This document shows, piece by piece, positions 17,055 through 26,293 of a DNA stretch of 64,000 nt. Each line of letters begins with the position of its first letter. Position 1 is the stretch's first letter. Position numbers and translations under genes: made by a program. Below the pieces are notes generated by a model. It worked only from the letters and a program-made list of their open reading frames with translations. It was not told where the DNA came from and searched no databases. Origin of the DNA: Salegentibacter salinarum (GTDB lineage Bacteria; Bacteroidota; Bacteroidia; Flavobacteriales; Flavobacteriaceae); NCBI RefSeq assembly GCF_900168115.1, contig NZ_FUZC01000006.1:186001-250000 (forward strand). The letters are read 5' to 3'.

Positions 17055-18544
17055 TAATATTTCTTATACAACTCCCTTAAAAACAAAACCATTATCCCTG
17101 CGGTAAAAAGTGCAAAGGGAAGCGAACTTATTATTAAAAACTTCTGCATTGCGGTGAGGACATCGCTTTCGGGTTTTATGTTTCCCAGCAGAATTATTGC
17201 TTCGGAAAATATTAGGATCAAAACCGCCCAGATCAACCGGAATTTTTTCCTTGGATGTTCCTTTCCTTTATCACTAAACATACTCAGTACATAAATGGCT
17301 GAATCTACTGAAGTGACGAGAAAACTAATCAGTAAAATTATCGTCACGATATTTGTGAAATTTGATAGCGGAAAAGCTTCGAAAAAACGAAATAAGGAAG
17401 TAAAGACATTCTCAAATTCGCCATTGTATGAGTTCATATTTTCAATTAAATCAAAAGAAGCAGAACCAAAAACACTGAACCAGAAGAAACTACCTAGCGA
17501 TGGGATAAGCAAAACCCCCAGGATCATTTCCCTTATACTTCTACCTTTAGAAATTCTGGCGATAAAAATTCCGGTAAAAGGTGCCCACGCCAACCAGAAT
17601 GCCCAGTAATAATACGTCCAGTCGGTTAAAAATTGCTTTCCAGGATTGTACTTTCCAAGCGCCAAACTCAGGGGAACAAAATCTATTATATAATTATAAA
17701 GCGATTCAAAAAACTGACTGAAAACATTAAATATATCTACCTGAAAAAATACAAAAAACATCAAGACGACGGTTAGGTAAATATTCCAGTTTGAAATTCG
17801 TTTTATACCTTTTTTTATTCCGGCGAATGCCGAAATAAAGGCTAACAGACAAACTATAAAAACCAGAAGAATTGTAATCCACAATGTACCCGCCGGTTTT
17901 GAAGTGAGATGGCTAATACCACCTTCAATTTGTGTAGTGCCTAAACCAATTGCGGCTACCAGTCCAAAAACCGTGGTAAGGATAGTGAGTAGGTTTACGC
18001 TTTGCGATAGGTATTTTATCTTTTTAAGTTGGGGTAAACTCGTACCTAAAAGAATATCAGATTTTCTTACAAAAAGAGCGTAGGCAATAAGCAAGGCAAA
18101 AATCCCGTAGAAGGCCCAGGCGGTAAAGCCCCATTGATAAAAAGTATATTCAAGGGCGATTACTTCGGGAGTAGAGCCCGTTTCAATTGGTGAATTCAAA
18201 AACATAAAAACCGGTTCCTGTACCGCTCTTAATAGAATCCCGGCACCCATTCCCGCGCTATATAACATTGCGATCCAGGATAGTCGGTCAAATTCCGGTG
18301 GAGAATTTCCCAGTTTTAGTTTTCCGAATCTTGAAAATGCGATAAATATGAGGAAGAAAACGCATAATATGCCCAGCCATAGATAGAAGCCGCCAAAATA
18401 CTCTCGCACCCAAAGGGAGCCGATTTCAATTAATTCATAAAAAAGTTCAGTAAAGAAAAAGATAAAAAGCGCAAGAAAAAATAAAACTCCCGAAGCAAAA
18501 TAAAGCAGGGGATTTCTTAGAAAAGCTCGAAAAAGTTGCTTCAA
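17054..18544 (-). CDS. BCCT-family transporter (betaine/carnitine/choline)
   Basis: 496 residues with about twelve membrane segments. The family signature is clear in DWTYYYWAFWLAWAPFTGIF followed by IARISKGRSIREMILG. The glycine-rich stretch of TM3 reads SAGMGAGILLRAVQEPVFMF, close to GMGIG of Na-coupled members. It would import quaternary ammonium osmolytes such as glycine betaine, sensible for a marine organism. It is convergent with ctlX and shares strand with the upstream SDR gene. Substrate is not predictable from sequence alone. Confidence 0.92.
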   Translation of the reverse strand: MKQLFRAFLRNPLLYFASGVLFFLALFIFFFTELFYELIEIGSLWVREYFGGFYLWLGILCVFFLIFIAFSRFGKLKLGNSPPEFDRLSWIAMLYSAGMGAGILLRAVQEPVFMFLNSPIETGSTPEVIALEYTFYQWGFTAWAFYGIFALLIAYALFVRKSDILLGTSLPQLKKIKYLSQSVNLLTILTTVFGLVAAIGLGTTQIEGGISHLTSKPAGTLWITILLVFIVCLLAFISAFAGIKKGIKRISNWNIYLTVVLMFFVFFQVDIFNVFSQFFESLYNYIIDFVPLSLALGKYNPGKQFLTDWTYYYWAFWLAWAPFTGIFIARISKGRSIREMILGVLLIPSLGSFFWFSVFGSASFDLIENMNSYNGEFENVFTSLFRFFEAFPLSNFTNIVTIILLISFLVTSVDSAIYVLSMFSDKGKEHPRKKFRLIWAVLILIFSEAIILLGNIKPESDVLTAMQKFLIISSLPFALFTAGIMVLFLRELYKKY

Positions 18545-18592
18545 AATTTATTGCTTTTCAGGTTATAATTGATCTTCCGCAAGCAGTTTTTT

Positions 18593-18600
18593 CAAATTTA
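18593..18600 (-). promoter_or_regulatory. -7 promoter box for the BCCT gene
   Basis: On the minus strand this reads TAAATTTG (fits TAnnTTTG), 49 nt upstream of the transporter ATG and just past the SDR stop codon. No TTTG stands at the -33 position, so it is only a candidate. Confidence 0.35.
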
Positions 18601-18616
18601 AACAATTCTGAAAGAA

Positions 18617-20062
18617 TTAGGCTATTTGTTTTTTGGGTTCGCCTTTAGCAATTTTATTCAGCATTCCTTCAAAGATAAAGTAGTGAAAAGGATACATCGC
18701 ATACCAGTAAAACCGGCCCCAAATTCCTTTAGGTCTAAATGTGGCAGTTTGATGTAATACATTTTCTTTATCTATGCAAAACTCTAACCAGGCCTCGCCT
18801 GGAACTTTCATTTCGGCAAATAGTAAAAGTCTTCTTTCCTCTTTATCGGCTAAAAGTACACGCCAGAAATCTAAGGAATCTCCGGACGCAATTTTATTGG
18901 GATGTGTTCTACCGCGGCGTAAACCAACTCCACCAAAAAGCTTGTCTATATAACCACGAAATTTCCATAACCAGTTTCCATAATACCAGCCGTTTAAGCC
19001 GCCAATAGCCCAAATGCGTTCCAGAACTTCATCGGGATTATCTACCTCGGCCGATTGTTTATCCAGGAGACAACCATATTTGGGCACCTGTATGTATTTG
19101 TTTAATTCCTTACGAAACCGACCGCTGCTTAAAGAGTCTTTCCAGCTGGAAATCACCTGGTTTTGTTCAATTTTATAAAACGCCAGTTCAATAGCTTCGG
19201 TATAAGAGATGGGGTCAATTTTGAGTATTTCCTGTAACCGGGTATCGTTGGTTATGACTTCAACCCGCATACTATCTACCAGGTTTTGCGCAAGTTTGTA
19301 TGATGTTGAGGTCACAAAATATAGCCAGTATGAAGAAAGTTTTGGCGACATTACCGGGACGCTTAAAATCCATAATTTTAGTTTACGAACTTCGGCATAT
19401 TTCAGCATCATTTCTTTATAAGTGAGTACATCTGGCCCGCCAACATCAAAAGATTCATTATAGCATTCTTCTTTTCCAATTACACCGGTTAGAAATTTAA
19501 TAATATCACGAATAGAAATTGGCTGGCACTTGGTTTCTACCCAGCTGGGAGTGATCATTACCGGTAATTTTTCGCATAGGTCCCTAATAATTTCAAACGA
19601 AGAACTGCCCGAACCTACAATAATCGCCGCCCTTAAAACAGTAAGGTTAAAATCTCCTTTATAAAGGATTTCTTCAACTTTTTTTCTTGATTTTAAATGT
19701 TTAGAAAGTTCTTCTTCGTTGATAATTCCGCTTAAATAAATCACCTGTTTTACCGAGGTGCCGGCCATAATTTTATTAAAGTTCTCTGCGGCTTGTGATT
19801 CCTGGGTGTCAAAATTATCCGTGGAACCACTCATAGAATGAATAAGATAATAAGCTACATCTATATTCTTTATTATATCCGGTGCTTCTTCATCTTTTAA
19901 AAAATCGAGTTCTACGATTTCCACTTTTTCCAGTAATTCCTCGTTAGAGGTAAAACGGTTTTTATTTCTAACAGCGCAAATTACCTCATGCCCCTTTTGT
20001 AGAAGTTCGGGGAGCATACGCATCCCAATATAACCGTTAGCACCCGTTAAAAGAATTCTCAT
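18617..20062 (-). CDS. SDR-family NAD(P)-binding protein with DUF2867 domain
   Basis: 481 residues in two parts. Residues 1-~300 are an atypical short-chain dehydrogenase/NmrA-like Rossmann domain with TGANGYIG at residues 6-13 and AYYLIHSM; the active-site YxxxK is not obvious. Residues ~330-481 form a DUF2867 domain (GGLNGWYYGNWLWKFRGYID, GLRRGRTHPNKIASGDSLDF, WGRFYWYAMYPFHYFIFEGM). Such fusions are common in Bacteroidota and have no established reaction. It is divergent from the small gene at 20132. Confidence 0.85.
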   Translation of the reverse strand: MRILLTGANGYIGMRMLPELLQKGHEVICAVRNKNRFTSNEELLEKVEIVELDFLKDEEAPDIIKNIDVAYYLIHSMSGSTDNFDTQESQAAENFNKIMAGTSVKQVIYLSGIINEEELSKHLKSRKKVEEILYKGDFNLTVLRAAIIVGSGSSSFEIIRDLCEKLPVMITPSWVETKCQPISIRDIIKFLTGVIGKEECYNESFDVGGPDVLTYKEMMLKYAEVRKLKLWILSVPVMSPKLSSYWLYFVTSTSYKLAQNLVDSMRVEVITNDTRLQEILKIDPISYTEAIELAFYKIEQNQVISSWKDSLSSGRFRKELNKYIQVPKYGCLLDKQSAEVDNPDEVLERIWAIGGLNGWYYGNWLWKFRGYIDKLFGGVGLRRGRTHPNKIASGDSLDFWRVLLADKEERRLLLFAEMKVPGEAWLEFCIDKENVLHQTATFRPKGIWGRFYWYAMYPFHYFIFEGMLNKIAKGEPKKQIA

Positions 20063-20131
20063 AGAAAGATTTTAAGCTTAAAGTACCAATTAAATTAGTA
20101 CTTTTCATTTTGATTAGTAAAACTTTATAAA

Positions 20132-20335
20132 ATGAATAACGTCCTGAAGATAGTGCTTTTAGTAATTGGAATTGGAATGATTGCTTACGGATTATACCGG
20201 TTAATTACACCTGAATTCGCTCTTGATGCCGGGCCTCTGCAAATTGAAGCTCACGGAGATAATACACAATCTTACGCAATGATAGGTTTTGGCGTTCTAG
20301 CCCTTATAGGCGGGCTCGCTTTTGGGAAAAGATAG
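20132..20335 (+). CDS. Small membrane protein of unknown function
   Basis: 67 residues with two hydrophobic helices (LKIVLLVIGIGMIAYGLYRL and AMIGFGVLALIGGLAFGKR) flanking a short soluble loop, PEFALDAGPLQIEAHGDNTQ. Family not recognised. It is divergent from the SDR gene and its stop lies 2 nt from the end of the convergent marC gene. The hairpin topology suggests a structural or regulatory inner-membrane peptide. Confidence 0.7.
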   Translation: MNNVLKIVLLVIGIGMIAYGLYRLITPEFALDAGPLQIEAHGDNTQSYAMIGFGVLALIGGLAFGKR

Positions 20336-20337
20336 TC

Positions 20338-20985
20338 TTAGTTTAAGGCTGAATTCAATACAGTTATTACAGAAGAGCTTATATACTCAATCCCAATAGC
20401 GATTACAATAAACCCAATAATTCGTGAAATAGCGTTAATTCCGGAAGCTCCCAACATTTTTACAATGTAATGTGAACTTTTTAAAACGAGAAAAGTTGCT
20501 AAACAAACGCCAAGAATGGCACAAATGGTAAGAATTTTTTCAGAAATTATCGTGTAATCCTCATACATTCCAATAAGTAGCGAAATGGAGCCGGGTCCGG
20601 CTAGCATTGGGATCGCTAAGGGAGTAAGAGAAACACTATCCCTTTGAAAAGCATCGTCTTTTACCCTTTCCTTTTCCATTCCTTTGTGTTTAGAGAATGA
20701 ACCTGTAAGCAAAGCAAATCCTGAAGTTACGATTATAAGTCCGCCGGCAATTCTAAGCGACTCAATGCTAATTCCGAAGAAATGCAAAATAAATCTCCCG
20801 GTAAAAAACGAGATCGTCAGGATTACAAAAATATTAATAGCGGTAAGCAGGGAGGTTTTAGATCGTTCTGGTGCAGAGTATTCCTGAGTTAATCCTACAA
20901 AAATCGGCACTGTTCCAAGTGGATTTATAACCGAAAATAATGCCGCGAAAACATAGATAAATAGTTCCATTAATTTTTTCGGCAA
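20338..20985 (-). CDS. MarC-family integral membrane protein
   Basis: 215 residues with about six membrane helices. The MarC/UPF0056 pattern is shown by VFAALFSVINPLGTVPIFVG, the motif LRIAGGLIIVTSGFALLTG and SLTPLAIPMLAGPGSISLLI. The family was named after the mar locus, but its function in resistance was not confirmed and the substrate is unknown. A shorter start at MELFIYVF (20970) is possible. It is convergent with the 67-aa gene, with 2 nt between the stops. Confidence 0.9.
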   Translation of the reverse strand: MPKKLMELFIYVFAALFSVINPLGTVPIFVGLTQEYSAPERSKTSLLTAINIFVILTISFFTGRFILHFFGISIESLRIAGGLIIVTSGFALLTGSFSKHKGMEKERVKDDAFQRDSVSLTPLAIPMLAGPGSISLLIGMYEDYTIISEKILTICAILGVCLATFLVLKSSHYIVKMLGASGINAISRIIGFIVIAIGIEYISSSVITVLNSALN

Positions 20986-21076
20986 AATTGCATCAGAAGT
21001 ACCGATTAAAAATTAAGCCGGGATTAATCTTAGATTATCAAAATAGGTAAATAGAGAAGATCTTGTAAAGTTTAGG

Positions 21077-21502
21077 TTAAAGGTCTCCTACCTGCGTAAG
21101 TGCATTATCAGCTTTATAATCCAGGATTTTCTTAAAATACTTGTGTATTGCAGGCGTGTCGGCTTTTACCTTAATTTTAGAATGATCCCGGTAAATAGAA
21201 TATTCTTCGGCTTTGCCTTTGTATAGATGAAGTTTATAGTAAGGAATAACCAGTGCATAAGTTTCCAGTAAAGAGCGAAACATAACGATAATTCCCTTAG
21301 GCCGCATTTCCACATTACAGGTGTTGGCATTGTTGTCTAAAACCAGGAGATTATGAATATCAATACTGGTATCGGTAATATGCAGTTTTGGCGAACCTGT
21401 GCCGTTTAATTTCATTCGAGCCAGCAGCGTAAATGGCTTGCCAACTTCCTTGTCTATTTTCTCTTTGGTTTTTGACCGGTTATAGGAGATATTTAATAAC
21501 AT
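21077..21502 (-). CDS. Conserved hypothetical cytosolic protein
   Basis: Not recognised. 141 residues with no signal peptide or membrane helix. It is beta-rich in the middle (PKLHITDTSIDIHNLLVLDN, EMRPKGIIVMFRSLLETYAL, YYKLHLYKGKAEEYSIY) with a C-terminal helix (AIHKYFKKILDYK). It is divergently arranged with argS with an 89-nt shared upstream region. No motif suggests catalysis. Confidence 0.7.
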   Translation of the reverse strand: MLLNISYNRSKTKEKIDKEVGKPFTLLARMKLNGTGSPKLHITDTSIDIHNLLVLDNNANTCNVEMRPKGIIVMFRSLLETYALVIPYYKLHLYKGKAEEYSIYRDHSKIKVKADTPAIHKYFKKILDYKADNALTQVGDL

Positions 21503-21552
21503 AGCTTTTTGTTTAAAGATAGGTAATTTATAGGCAAAAGCCTATTTTCTGT

Positions 21553-21560
21553 TATCTTTG
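21553..21560 (+). promoter_or_regulatory. -7 promoter box for argS
   Basis: TATCTTTG fits TAnnTTTG and is followed by C, as in many Bacteroidota promoters. It lies 31 nt before the argS ATG. A small inverted repeat AGGC-AAAA-GCCT (21532-21543) lies just upstream. No TTTG at -33. Confidence 0.5.
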
Positions 21561-21591
21561 CAGGGCTTAAAACTATAAACAGAAGTAAGAA

Positions 21592-23370
21592 ATGAACATC
21601 CAAAGTACCCTCGCTGCACACGTTAAAGATGCTGTCAAAAAAATCTATGATGTTGAAATTGAAAACCTTGAATTTCAGCCTACACGTAAGGATTTTGAAG
21701 GCGATATCACCTTGGTGACATTCCCAATGTTGAAAATCTTAAAAACCAATCCCGTAAAACTGGGTGAGGAAATTGGAAATTATTTAGCCGAAAATGTTAC
21801 CGAGGTTTCCGGTTTTAATGTAGTTAAGGGCTTTCTAAACATTGTTTTAAGCGACGCCTATTTCCTTGATTTTTTCAATGAAATGAAAAACAGGGAAGAT
21901 TTTGGTATACTACCCGCTGCTGAAGATGCACAGGGAATTATGGTTGAATATTCTTCGCCAAATACCAATAAACCGCTGCATTTAGGACATATTAGAAATA
22001 TTCTTTTAGGTTTTTCTGTTGCTGAAATTTTAAGTGCTGCTGGTAATAAATCTTACAAAACACAGATCATAAACGATCGCGGAATTCATATTTGTAAATC
22101 TATGCTCGCCTGGGAACGTTTTGGCAATGGCGAAACTCCTGATTCTACAGGTTTAAAAGGTGATAAATTAGTCGGGAATTATTACGTAAAGTTTGACCAG
22201 GAATATAAAAAAGAGATTTCCGAATTAATGGAAACCAAAGGAATTTCTGAAGAAGCTGCTAAAGCTGAAGCCCCAATTTTCGTTGAAGCTAAACAAATGT
22301 TGCTAAAGTGGGAAGCCGGTGATCCTGAAGTGGTTGCCCTTTGGGAAAAAATGAACCAATGGGTTTATGATGGCTTTGAAAAAACCTACGATGCTTTAGG
22401 CGTAGATTTCGATAAAAATTATTACGAAAGCGATACTTACCTACTTGGGAAAGATGTCGTAAATCAGGGGCTTGAAAAAGGCGTTTTTTACAAAAAAGAA
22501 GACGGTAGTGTTTGGATAGATCTTACCGATGAAGGCCTTGACGAAAAGATCGTTTTAAGAAGCGATGGTACCGCGGTTTATATGACGCAGGATATTGGCA
22601 CCGCCATTCAACGAGTGAAGGATTTCGATATTAATGGAATGGTTTACACCGTAGGTAATGAGCAGGATTACCACTTTAAAGTTTTGTTTTTGATCCTGAA
22701 GAAACTCGGATTTGACTGGGCAGATTACCTGTACCATTTAAGCTACGGAATGGTAGATCTACCTAGCGGAAAAATGAAAAGTCGGGAAGGCACCGTAGTT
22801 GATGCCGATGATCTTATTGCTGAAATGACCGAAACCGCCAGGAATATTTCTGAAGAATTAGGGAAATTAGATAGTTATAACGAAGCTGAAAAAGAGGAGC
22901 TCTACCGAATGATTGGTTTGGGTGCTTTGAAATATTACATTTTAAAAGTAGACCCCAAAAAACGGATTTTATTCAATCCTGAAGAATCTGTGGATTTTCA
23001 GGGAAATACCGGGCCGTTTATTCAATACACTTACGCCAGGATTCAGTCTATAATAAGAAAAGCCGATTTTGATTTTAAGAAGTCCATAGAAGATTATCAG
23101 TTCCACGAAAAAGAACGCTCGTTAATTAAACAGCTTCAGTTATATCCTGAAACGATTCAGTTAGCGGCAGAGAACCATAGTCCGGCTCTAATCGCAAATT
23201 ACACGTACGAATTGGTAAAAGAATTCAATTCGTTTTATCAAAATGTAACGATTTTAGGAACAGAAGATCTTTCAGAAAAAACATTAAGAGTGCAGTTAGC
23301 AAATAGCGTGGGGAATGTTATAAAATCTTCCTTTGGCTTATTAGGAATTCAGGTTCCGGAAAGAATGTAG
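21592..23370 (+). CDS. argS: Arginine--tRNA ligase
   Basis: 592 residues of class Ia. The N-terminal additional domain is followed by the HIGH box in NTNKPLHLGHIRNILLG, and the KMSK-like loop is KMKSREGTVVDADDL. FQGNTGPFIQYTYARIQSII and the C-terminal anticodon-binding domain (DALR) complete it. It charges tRNA-Arg in the cytosol. It is preceded by its own -7 box and followed by a 202-nt gap before ffh. Confidence 0.97.
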   Translation: MNIQSTLAAHVKDAVKKIYDVEIENLEFQPTRKDFEGDITLVTFPMLKILKTNPVKLGEEIGNYLAENVTEVSGFNVVKGFLNIVLSDAYFLDFFNEMKNREDFGILPAAEDAQGIMVEYSSPNTNKPLHLGHIRNILLGFSVAEILSAAGNKSYKTQIINDRGIHICKSMLAWERFGNGETPDSTGLKGDKLVGNYYVKFDQEYKKEISELMETKGISEEAAKAEAPIFVEAKQMLLKWEAGDPEVVALWEKMNQWVYDGFEKTYDALGVDFDKNYYESDTYLLGKDVVNQGLEKGVFYKKEDGSVWIDLTDEGLDEKIVLRSDGTAVYMTQDIGTAIQRVKDFDINGMVYTVGNEQDYHFKVLFLILKKLGFDWADYLYHLSYGMVDLPSGKMKSREGTVVDADDLIAEMTETARNISEELGKLDSYNEAEKEELYRMIGLGALKYYILKVDPKKRILFNPEESVDFQGNTGPFIQYTYARIQSIIRKADFDFKKSIEDYQFHEKERSLIKQLQLYPETIQLAAENHSPALIANYTYELVKEFNSFYQNVTILGTEDLSEKTLRVQLANSVGNVIKSSFGLLGIQVPERM

Positions 23371-23433
23371 AATTAACCATTAAATAGTGAAATTGGAGTG
23401 AAATAAAAAGTTTTCACTTCAGGCTCAAATCAT

Positions 23434-23441
23434 TAAATTTG
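23434..23441 (+). promoter_or_regulatory. -7 promoter box for ffh
   Basis: TAAATTTG fits TAnnTTTG and is followed by CAA. A start near 23448 would give a leader of about 125 nt before ffh. That leader contains several GC-rich complementary stretches (CCCCGG near 23470, CGGGG near 23517, CCTCG near 23525) that can fold. Confidence 0.45.
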
Positions 23442-23572
23442 CAATTCGTTGAAAATACAAATCCAAAACCCCGGAGTTATAACCGGAGGTTGAATTGAAA
23501 AAGTTTTAAAAATATCGGGGCTAGCCTCGGCAGAATTATACCCTTTTTGGGAAATTAAACCACAGGAAAATT

Positions 23573-24901
23573 ATGTTTGATAGTTTAAGTGATAAGTTAG
23601 ATAATGCCTTACACGTTTTAAAAGGGCACGGCCAGATTACCGAGGTAAACGTTGCCGAAACTTTAAAAGAAGTGAGACGTGCTTTGGTTGATGCCGATGT
23701 GAACTATAAAATTGCCAAAGATTTTACCAATACTGTAAAGGAAAAGGCGCTTGGCCAGGATGTTTTGACAGCATTGAAACCGGGCCAGATGATGGTTAAA
23801 CTGGTGAAGGATGAACTTACCCAGTTAATGGGTGGGGAAGCTGAAGGTATTAATCTTTCTGGCGATCCTTCTATAATCCTAATGTCCGGATTGCAGGGTA
23901 GTGGTAAAACTACTTTTTCGGGAAAACTGGCGAATTATCTTAAGACAAAAAAGACCAAAAAACCACTTTTGGTGGCCTGTGATGTTTATCGTCCCGCTGC
24001 GATAAATCAGTTGCACGTGGTTGGTGACCAGGTTGGTGTTGAGGTTTTTTCAGATGAAGGAAACCAGGACCCTGTTGCTATTTCTAAAGCTGCAATTGCG
24101 CACGCCAAGCAAAATGGCCATAATGTAGTGATTATTGATACCGCCGGTCGATTAGCCGTTGATGAAGCGATGATGACCGAAATATCAAATATTCACGAAG
24201 CTATCCAACCCCACGAAACTTTATTCGTGGTTGATTCTATGACGGGTCAGGATGCGGTGAATACTGCAAAGACTTTTAATGAAAGATTGAATTTTGATGG
24301 GGTTATCCTTACAAAATTAGATGGTGATACCCGTGGTGGTGCGGCAATTTCCATTAAATCTGTAGTAAATAAACCTATTAAATTTATTGGTACTGGGGAG
24401 AAGATGGATGCACTGGATGTGTTCTATCCAGACCGTATGGCCGATAGGATTCTTGGAATGGGAGATGTTGTTTCTCTTGTGGAACGTGCGCAGGAACAAT
24501 ATGACGAAGAGGAAGCGAGAAAACTTCAGAAGAAAATTGCCAAAAACCAGTTTGGTTTTGATGATTTCCTGAAGCAACTACAGCAAATAAAGAAGATGGG
24601 GTCTATGAAGGACCTTATGGGAATGATTCCGGGAGCAGGAAAAATGCTAAAGGATGTAGATATTGATGATGATGCCTTTAAAGGAATTGAAGCAATAATT
24701 CATTCAATGACTCCGGATGAAAGAAGCAATCCTAAAATTATAAATTCCAGCCGAAAGAAACGAATCAGTAAAGGTTCGGGAACTACGGTACAGGAAGTGA
24801 ACCAGTTGTTGAAGCAGTTCAACCAAATGGGTAAAATGATGAAAATGATGCAAGGTGGCGGTGGTCAGAAAATGATGCAAATGATGAAGGGAATGAAGTA
24901 G
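23573..24901 (+). CDS. ffh: Signal recognition particle protein Ffh
   Basis: 442 residues. The N domain is followed by the G domain with GLQGSGKTTFSGKLANYL (P-loop), the IBD-region motif ACDVYRPAAINQLHVVGDQ, DTAGRLAVD and TKLDGDTRGGAAISIKS. The C-terminal M domain is Met-rich (QMGKMMKMMQGGGGQKMMQM), the signal-sequence-binding and SRP RNA-binding part. It delivers nascent membrane proteins to FtsY and SecYEG. The 4.5S RNA gene is not in this window. Confidence 0.98.
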   Translation: MFDSLSDKLDNALHVLKGHGQITEVNVAETLKEVRRALVDADVNYKIAKDFTNTVKEKALGQDVLTALKPGQMMVKLVKDELTQLMGGEAEGINLSGDPSIILMSGLQGSGKTTFSGKLANYLKTKKTKKPLLVACDVYRPAAINQLHVVGDQVGVEVFSDEGNQDPVAISKAAIAHAKQNGHNVVIIDTAGRLAVDEAMMTEISNIHEAIQPHETLFVVDSMTGQDAVNTAKTFNERLNFDGVILTKLDGDTRGGAAISIKSVVNKPIKFIGTGEKMDALDVFYPDRMADRILGMGDVVSLVERAQEQYDEEEARKLQKKIAKNQFGFDDFLKQLQQIKKMGSMKDLMGMIPGAGKMLKDVDIDDDAFKGIEAIIHSMTPDERSNPKIINSSRKKRISKGSGTTVQEVNQLLKQFNQMGKMMKMMQGGGGQKMMQMMKGMK

Positions 24902-24910
24902 ATTCCTGGG

Positions 24911-24940
24911 GGCAGTTGTTGCAGTCTCAGTAGGCAGTTT
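24911..24940 (+). repeat. Left imperfect inverted repeat of four-helix element
   Basis: A CAGT-rich stretch beginning GGCAGTTGTTGCAGTC. Its reverse complement starts AAACTGCCTACTG and aligns with the right repeat at 25327-25359, which starts AAACTGCCAACTG. The two bracket the broken four-helix gene, so together they look like the ends of a small inserted element. Confidence 0.6.
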
Positions 24941-24956
24941 AATTGTACTTTTAAAT

Positions 24957-25325
24957 ATGGATTTTAAGTCGCTACGTGTTTATGAGATTGAATTTGAACT
25001 TGCTATGGAGATATTTGAATTTCCGGGAAATTTCCTAAAGAGGAAACTTTTCACTTACTGATCAAATAAGAAGAAGCTCATGCTCTGTTTGTGTAAATAT
25101 TGCTGAAGCTTATAGGAAAAGAAGGTACGAGAAACATTTATAAGCAAAGTAACTGATAGTGATGCTGAAAATGCCGAGACTCAAGGCTGGTTAGAGTTTG
25201 CTTATGCTTGTAAGTACATAGATTTAGATACAAAAGATAAATTGATTAAGAAGAGCCAGGAAGTTGGAAAACTTTTAAACTTTATGATTAATAATCCCGG
25301 GAGATTTGGAGCTGGCACTGAGTGA
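24957..25325 (+). pseudogene. Broken four-helix-bundle protein (S23/IVP-like)
   Basis: Three frames together spell one protein of the S23-type four-helix-bundle family. Frame one gives MDFKSLRVYEIEFELAMEIF before a stop at the TGA near 25059. A second frame gives SLTDQIRRSSCSVCVNIAEA and YRKRRYEKH. A third gives FISKVTDSDAENAETQGWLE, KYIDLDTKDKLIKKSQEVGK and NNPGRFGAGTE, ending at TGA 25323-25325. At least two frameshifts mean it is no longer coding. CAGT-rich imperfect inverted repeats flank it. It fills the 461-nt gap between ffh and folD. Confidence 0.85.
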
Positions 25326-25326
25326 A

Positions 25327-25359
25327 AAACTGCCAACTGCTACTGCCAACTGAAAACTG
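25327..25359 (+). repeat. Right imperfect inverted repeat of four-helix element
   Basis: Begins AAACTGCCAACTGCTACTGC and continues with two more ACTG units. It matches the reverse complement of 24911-24940 with a few mismatches, and ends 3 nt before the folD ATG. If it is a terminal repeat, the element inserted directly in front of folD. Confidence 0.6.
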
Positions 25360-25362
25360 AAC

Positions 25363-26274
25363 ATGACTATATTAGACGGAAAAAAAACCAGCAACGATAT
25401 TAAGGATGAAATTGCTGCTGAGGTTGAAAAGATTAAGAAAAGAGGTGAAAAAATCCCTCATTTAGCTGCGATAATTGTCGGGAACGACGGTGCCAGCTTA
25501 ACTTATGTAAACGCCAAAGTAAAGTCCTGCAAGCGCGTAGGATTTGAATCTTCTTTATACAGGTTGCCAAATACGGTAAGCGAACTGGAATTACTGGATA
25601 AAATTGAAGAATTAAACCAGAATGACGATATAGATGGTTTTATTGTTCAGCTTCCTTTGCCTCCGCAAATAGACACTCAAAAAGTATTAAACGCCGTTGA
25701 CCCCGATAAAGATGTAGATGGTTTTCACCCGACCAACTTCGGAAAAATGGCTCTGGATATGACCTCTTTTATTCCTGCAACACCGTTTGGAATTTTAGAA
25801 TTATTAGAACGCTACGATATTCCTACCAAAGGAAAACATACCGTGGTTATTGGTAGAAGTTATATAGTGGGAAGACCTATGAGTATTTTAATGGGAAGAA
25901 GTGGTTTCCCGGGAAACTCAACGGTTACTCTAACTCATGAATTCACTAAAAACATTACCCAGATTACTTCTCAGGCAGATATTATTATAATTGCCGTTGG
26001 AATTCCTGATTTCCTTAAAGCCGAAATGATAAAAGATGATGCCGTTATCATTGATGTCGGAATTACCAGAGTGCCTAATGATGAAGTCGAAAAAGGCTAT
26101 GTGATTAAAGGAGATGTAGATTTTGAGAATGTAAGCAAACGAGCTTCCTATATTACGCCGGTGCCCGGTGGAGTAGGCCCAATGACGGTTTCTATGCTAC
26201 TTAAGAACACCTTACTTGCTACAGAACGTCATAAGAAAAGAGCAAAAGAGAACAGTAAAGCCAGAACGGTTTAA
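25363..26274 (+). CDS. folD: Bifunctional methylene-THF dehydrogenase/cyclohydrolase
   Basis: 303 residues. The catalytic Lys motif is YVNAKVKSCKRVGF, and the substrate loop is FIVQLPLPPQIDTQKVLNAV with DPDKDVDGFHPTNFG. The NADP-binding segment is VVIGRSYIVGRPMSILMGRS, and the C-terminal signature PVPGGVGPMTVSMLLKNT. It interconverts 5,10-methylene-, methenyl- and 10-formyl-THF. The start abuts the right repeat of the broken element, so its leader may derive from the insertion. Confidence 0.97.
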   Translation: MTILDGKKTSNDIKDEIAAEVEKIKKRGEKIPHLAAIIVGNDGASLTYVNAKVKSCKRVGFESSLYRLPNTVSELELLDKIEELNQNDDIDGFIVQLPLPPQIDTQKVLNAVDPDKDVDGFHPTNFGKMALDMTSFIPATPFGILELLERYDIPTKGKHTVVIGRSYIVGRPMSILMGRSGFPGNSTVTLTHEFTKNITQITSQADIIIIAVGIPDFLKAEMIKDDAVIIDVGITRVPNDEVEKGYVIKGDVDFENVSKRASYITPVPGGVGPMTVSMLLKNTLLATERHKKRAKENSKARTV

Positions 26275-26293
26275 TTTAGTTTTCAGTAATAAT

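Noticed and set aside
23470-23540. 4.5S SRP RNA next to ffh
   Set aside because: The GC-rich segments fold, but the conserved GGAA tetraloop region of SRP RNA is not present.
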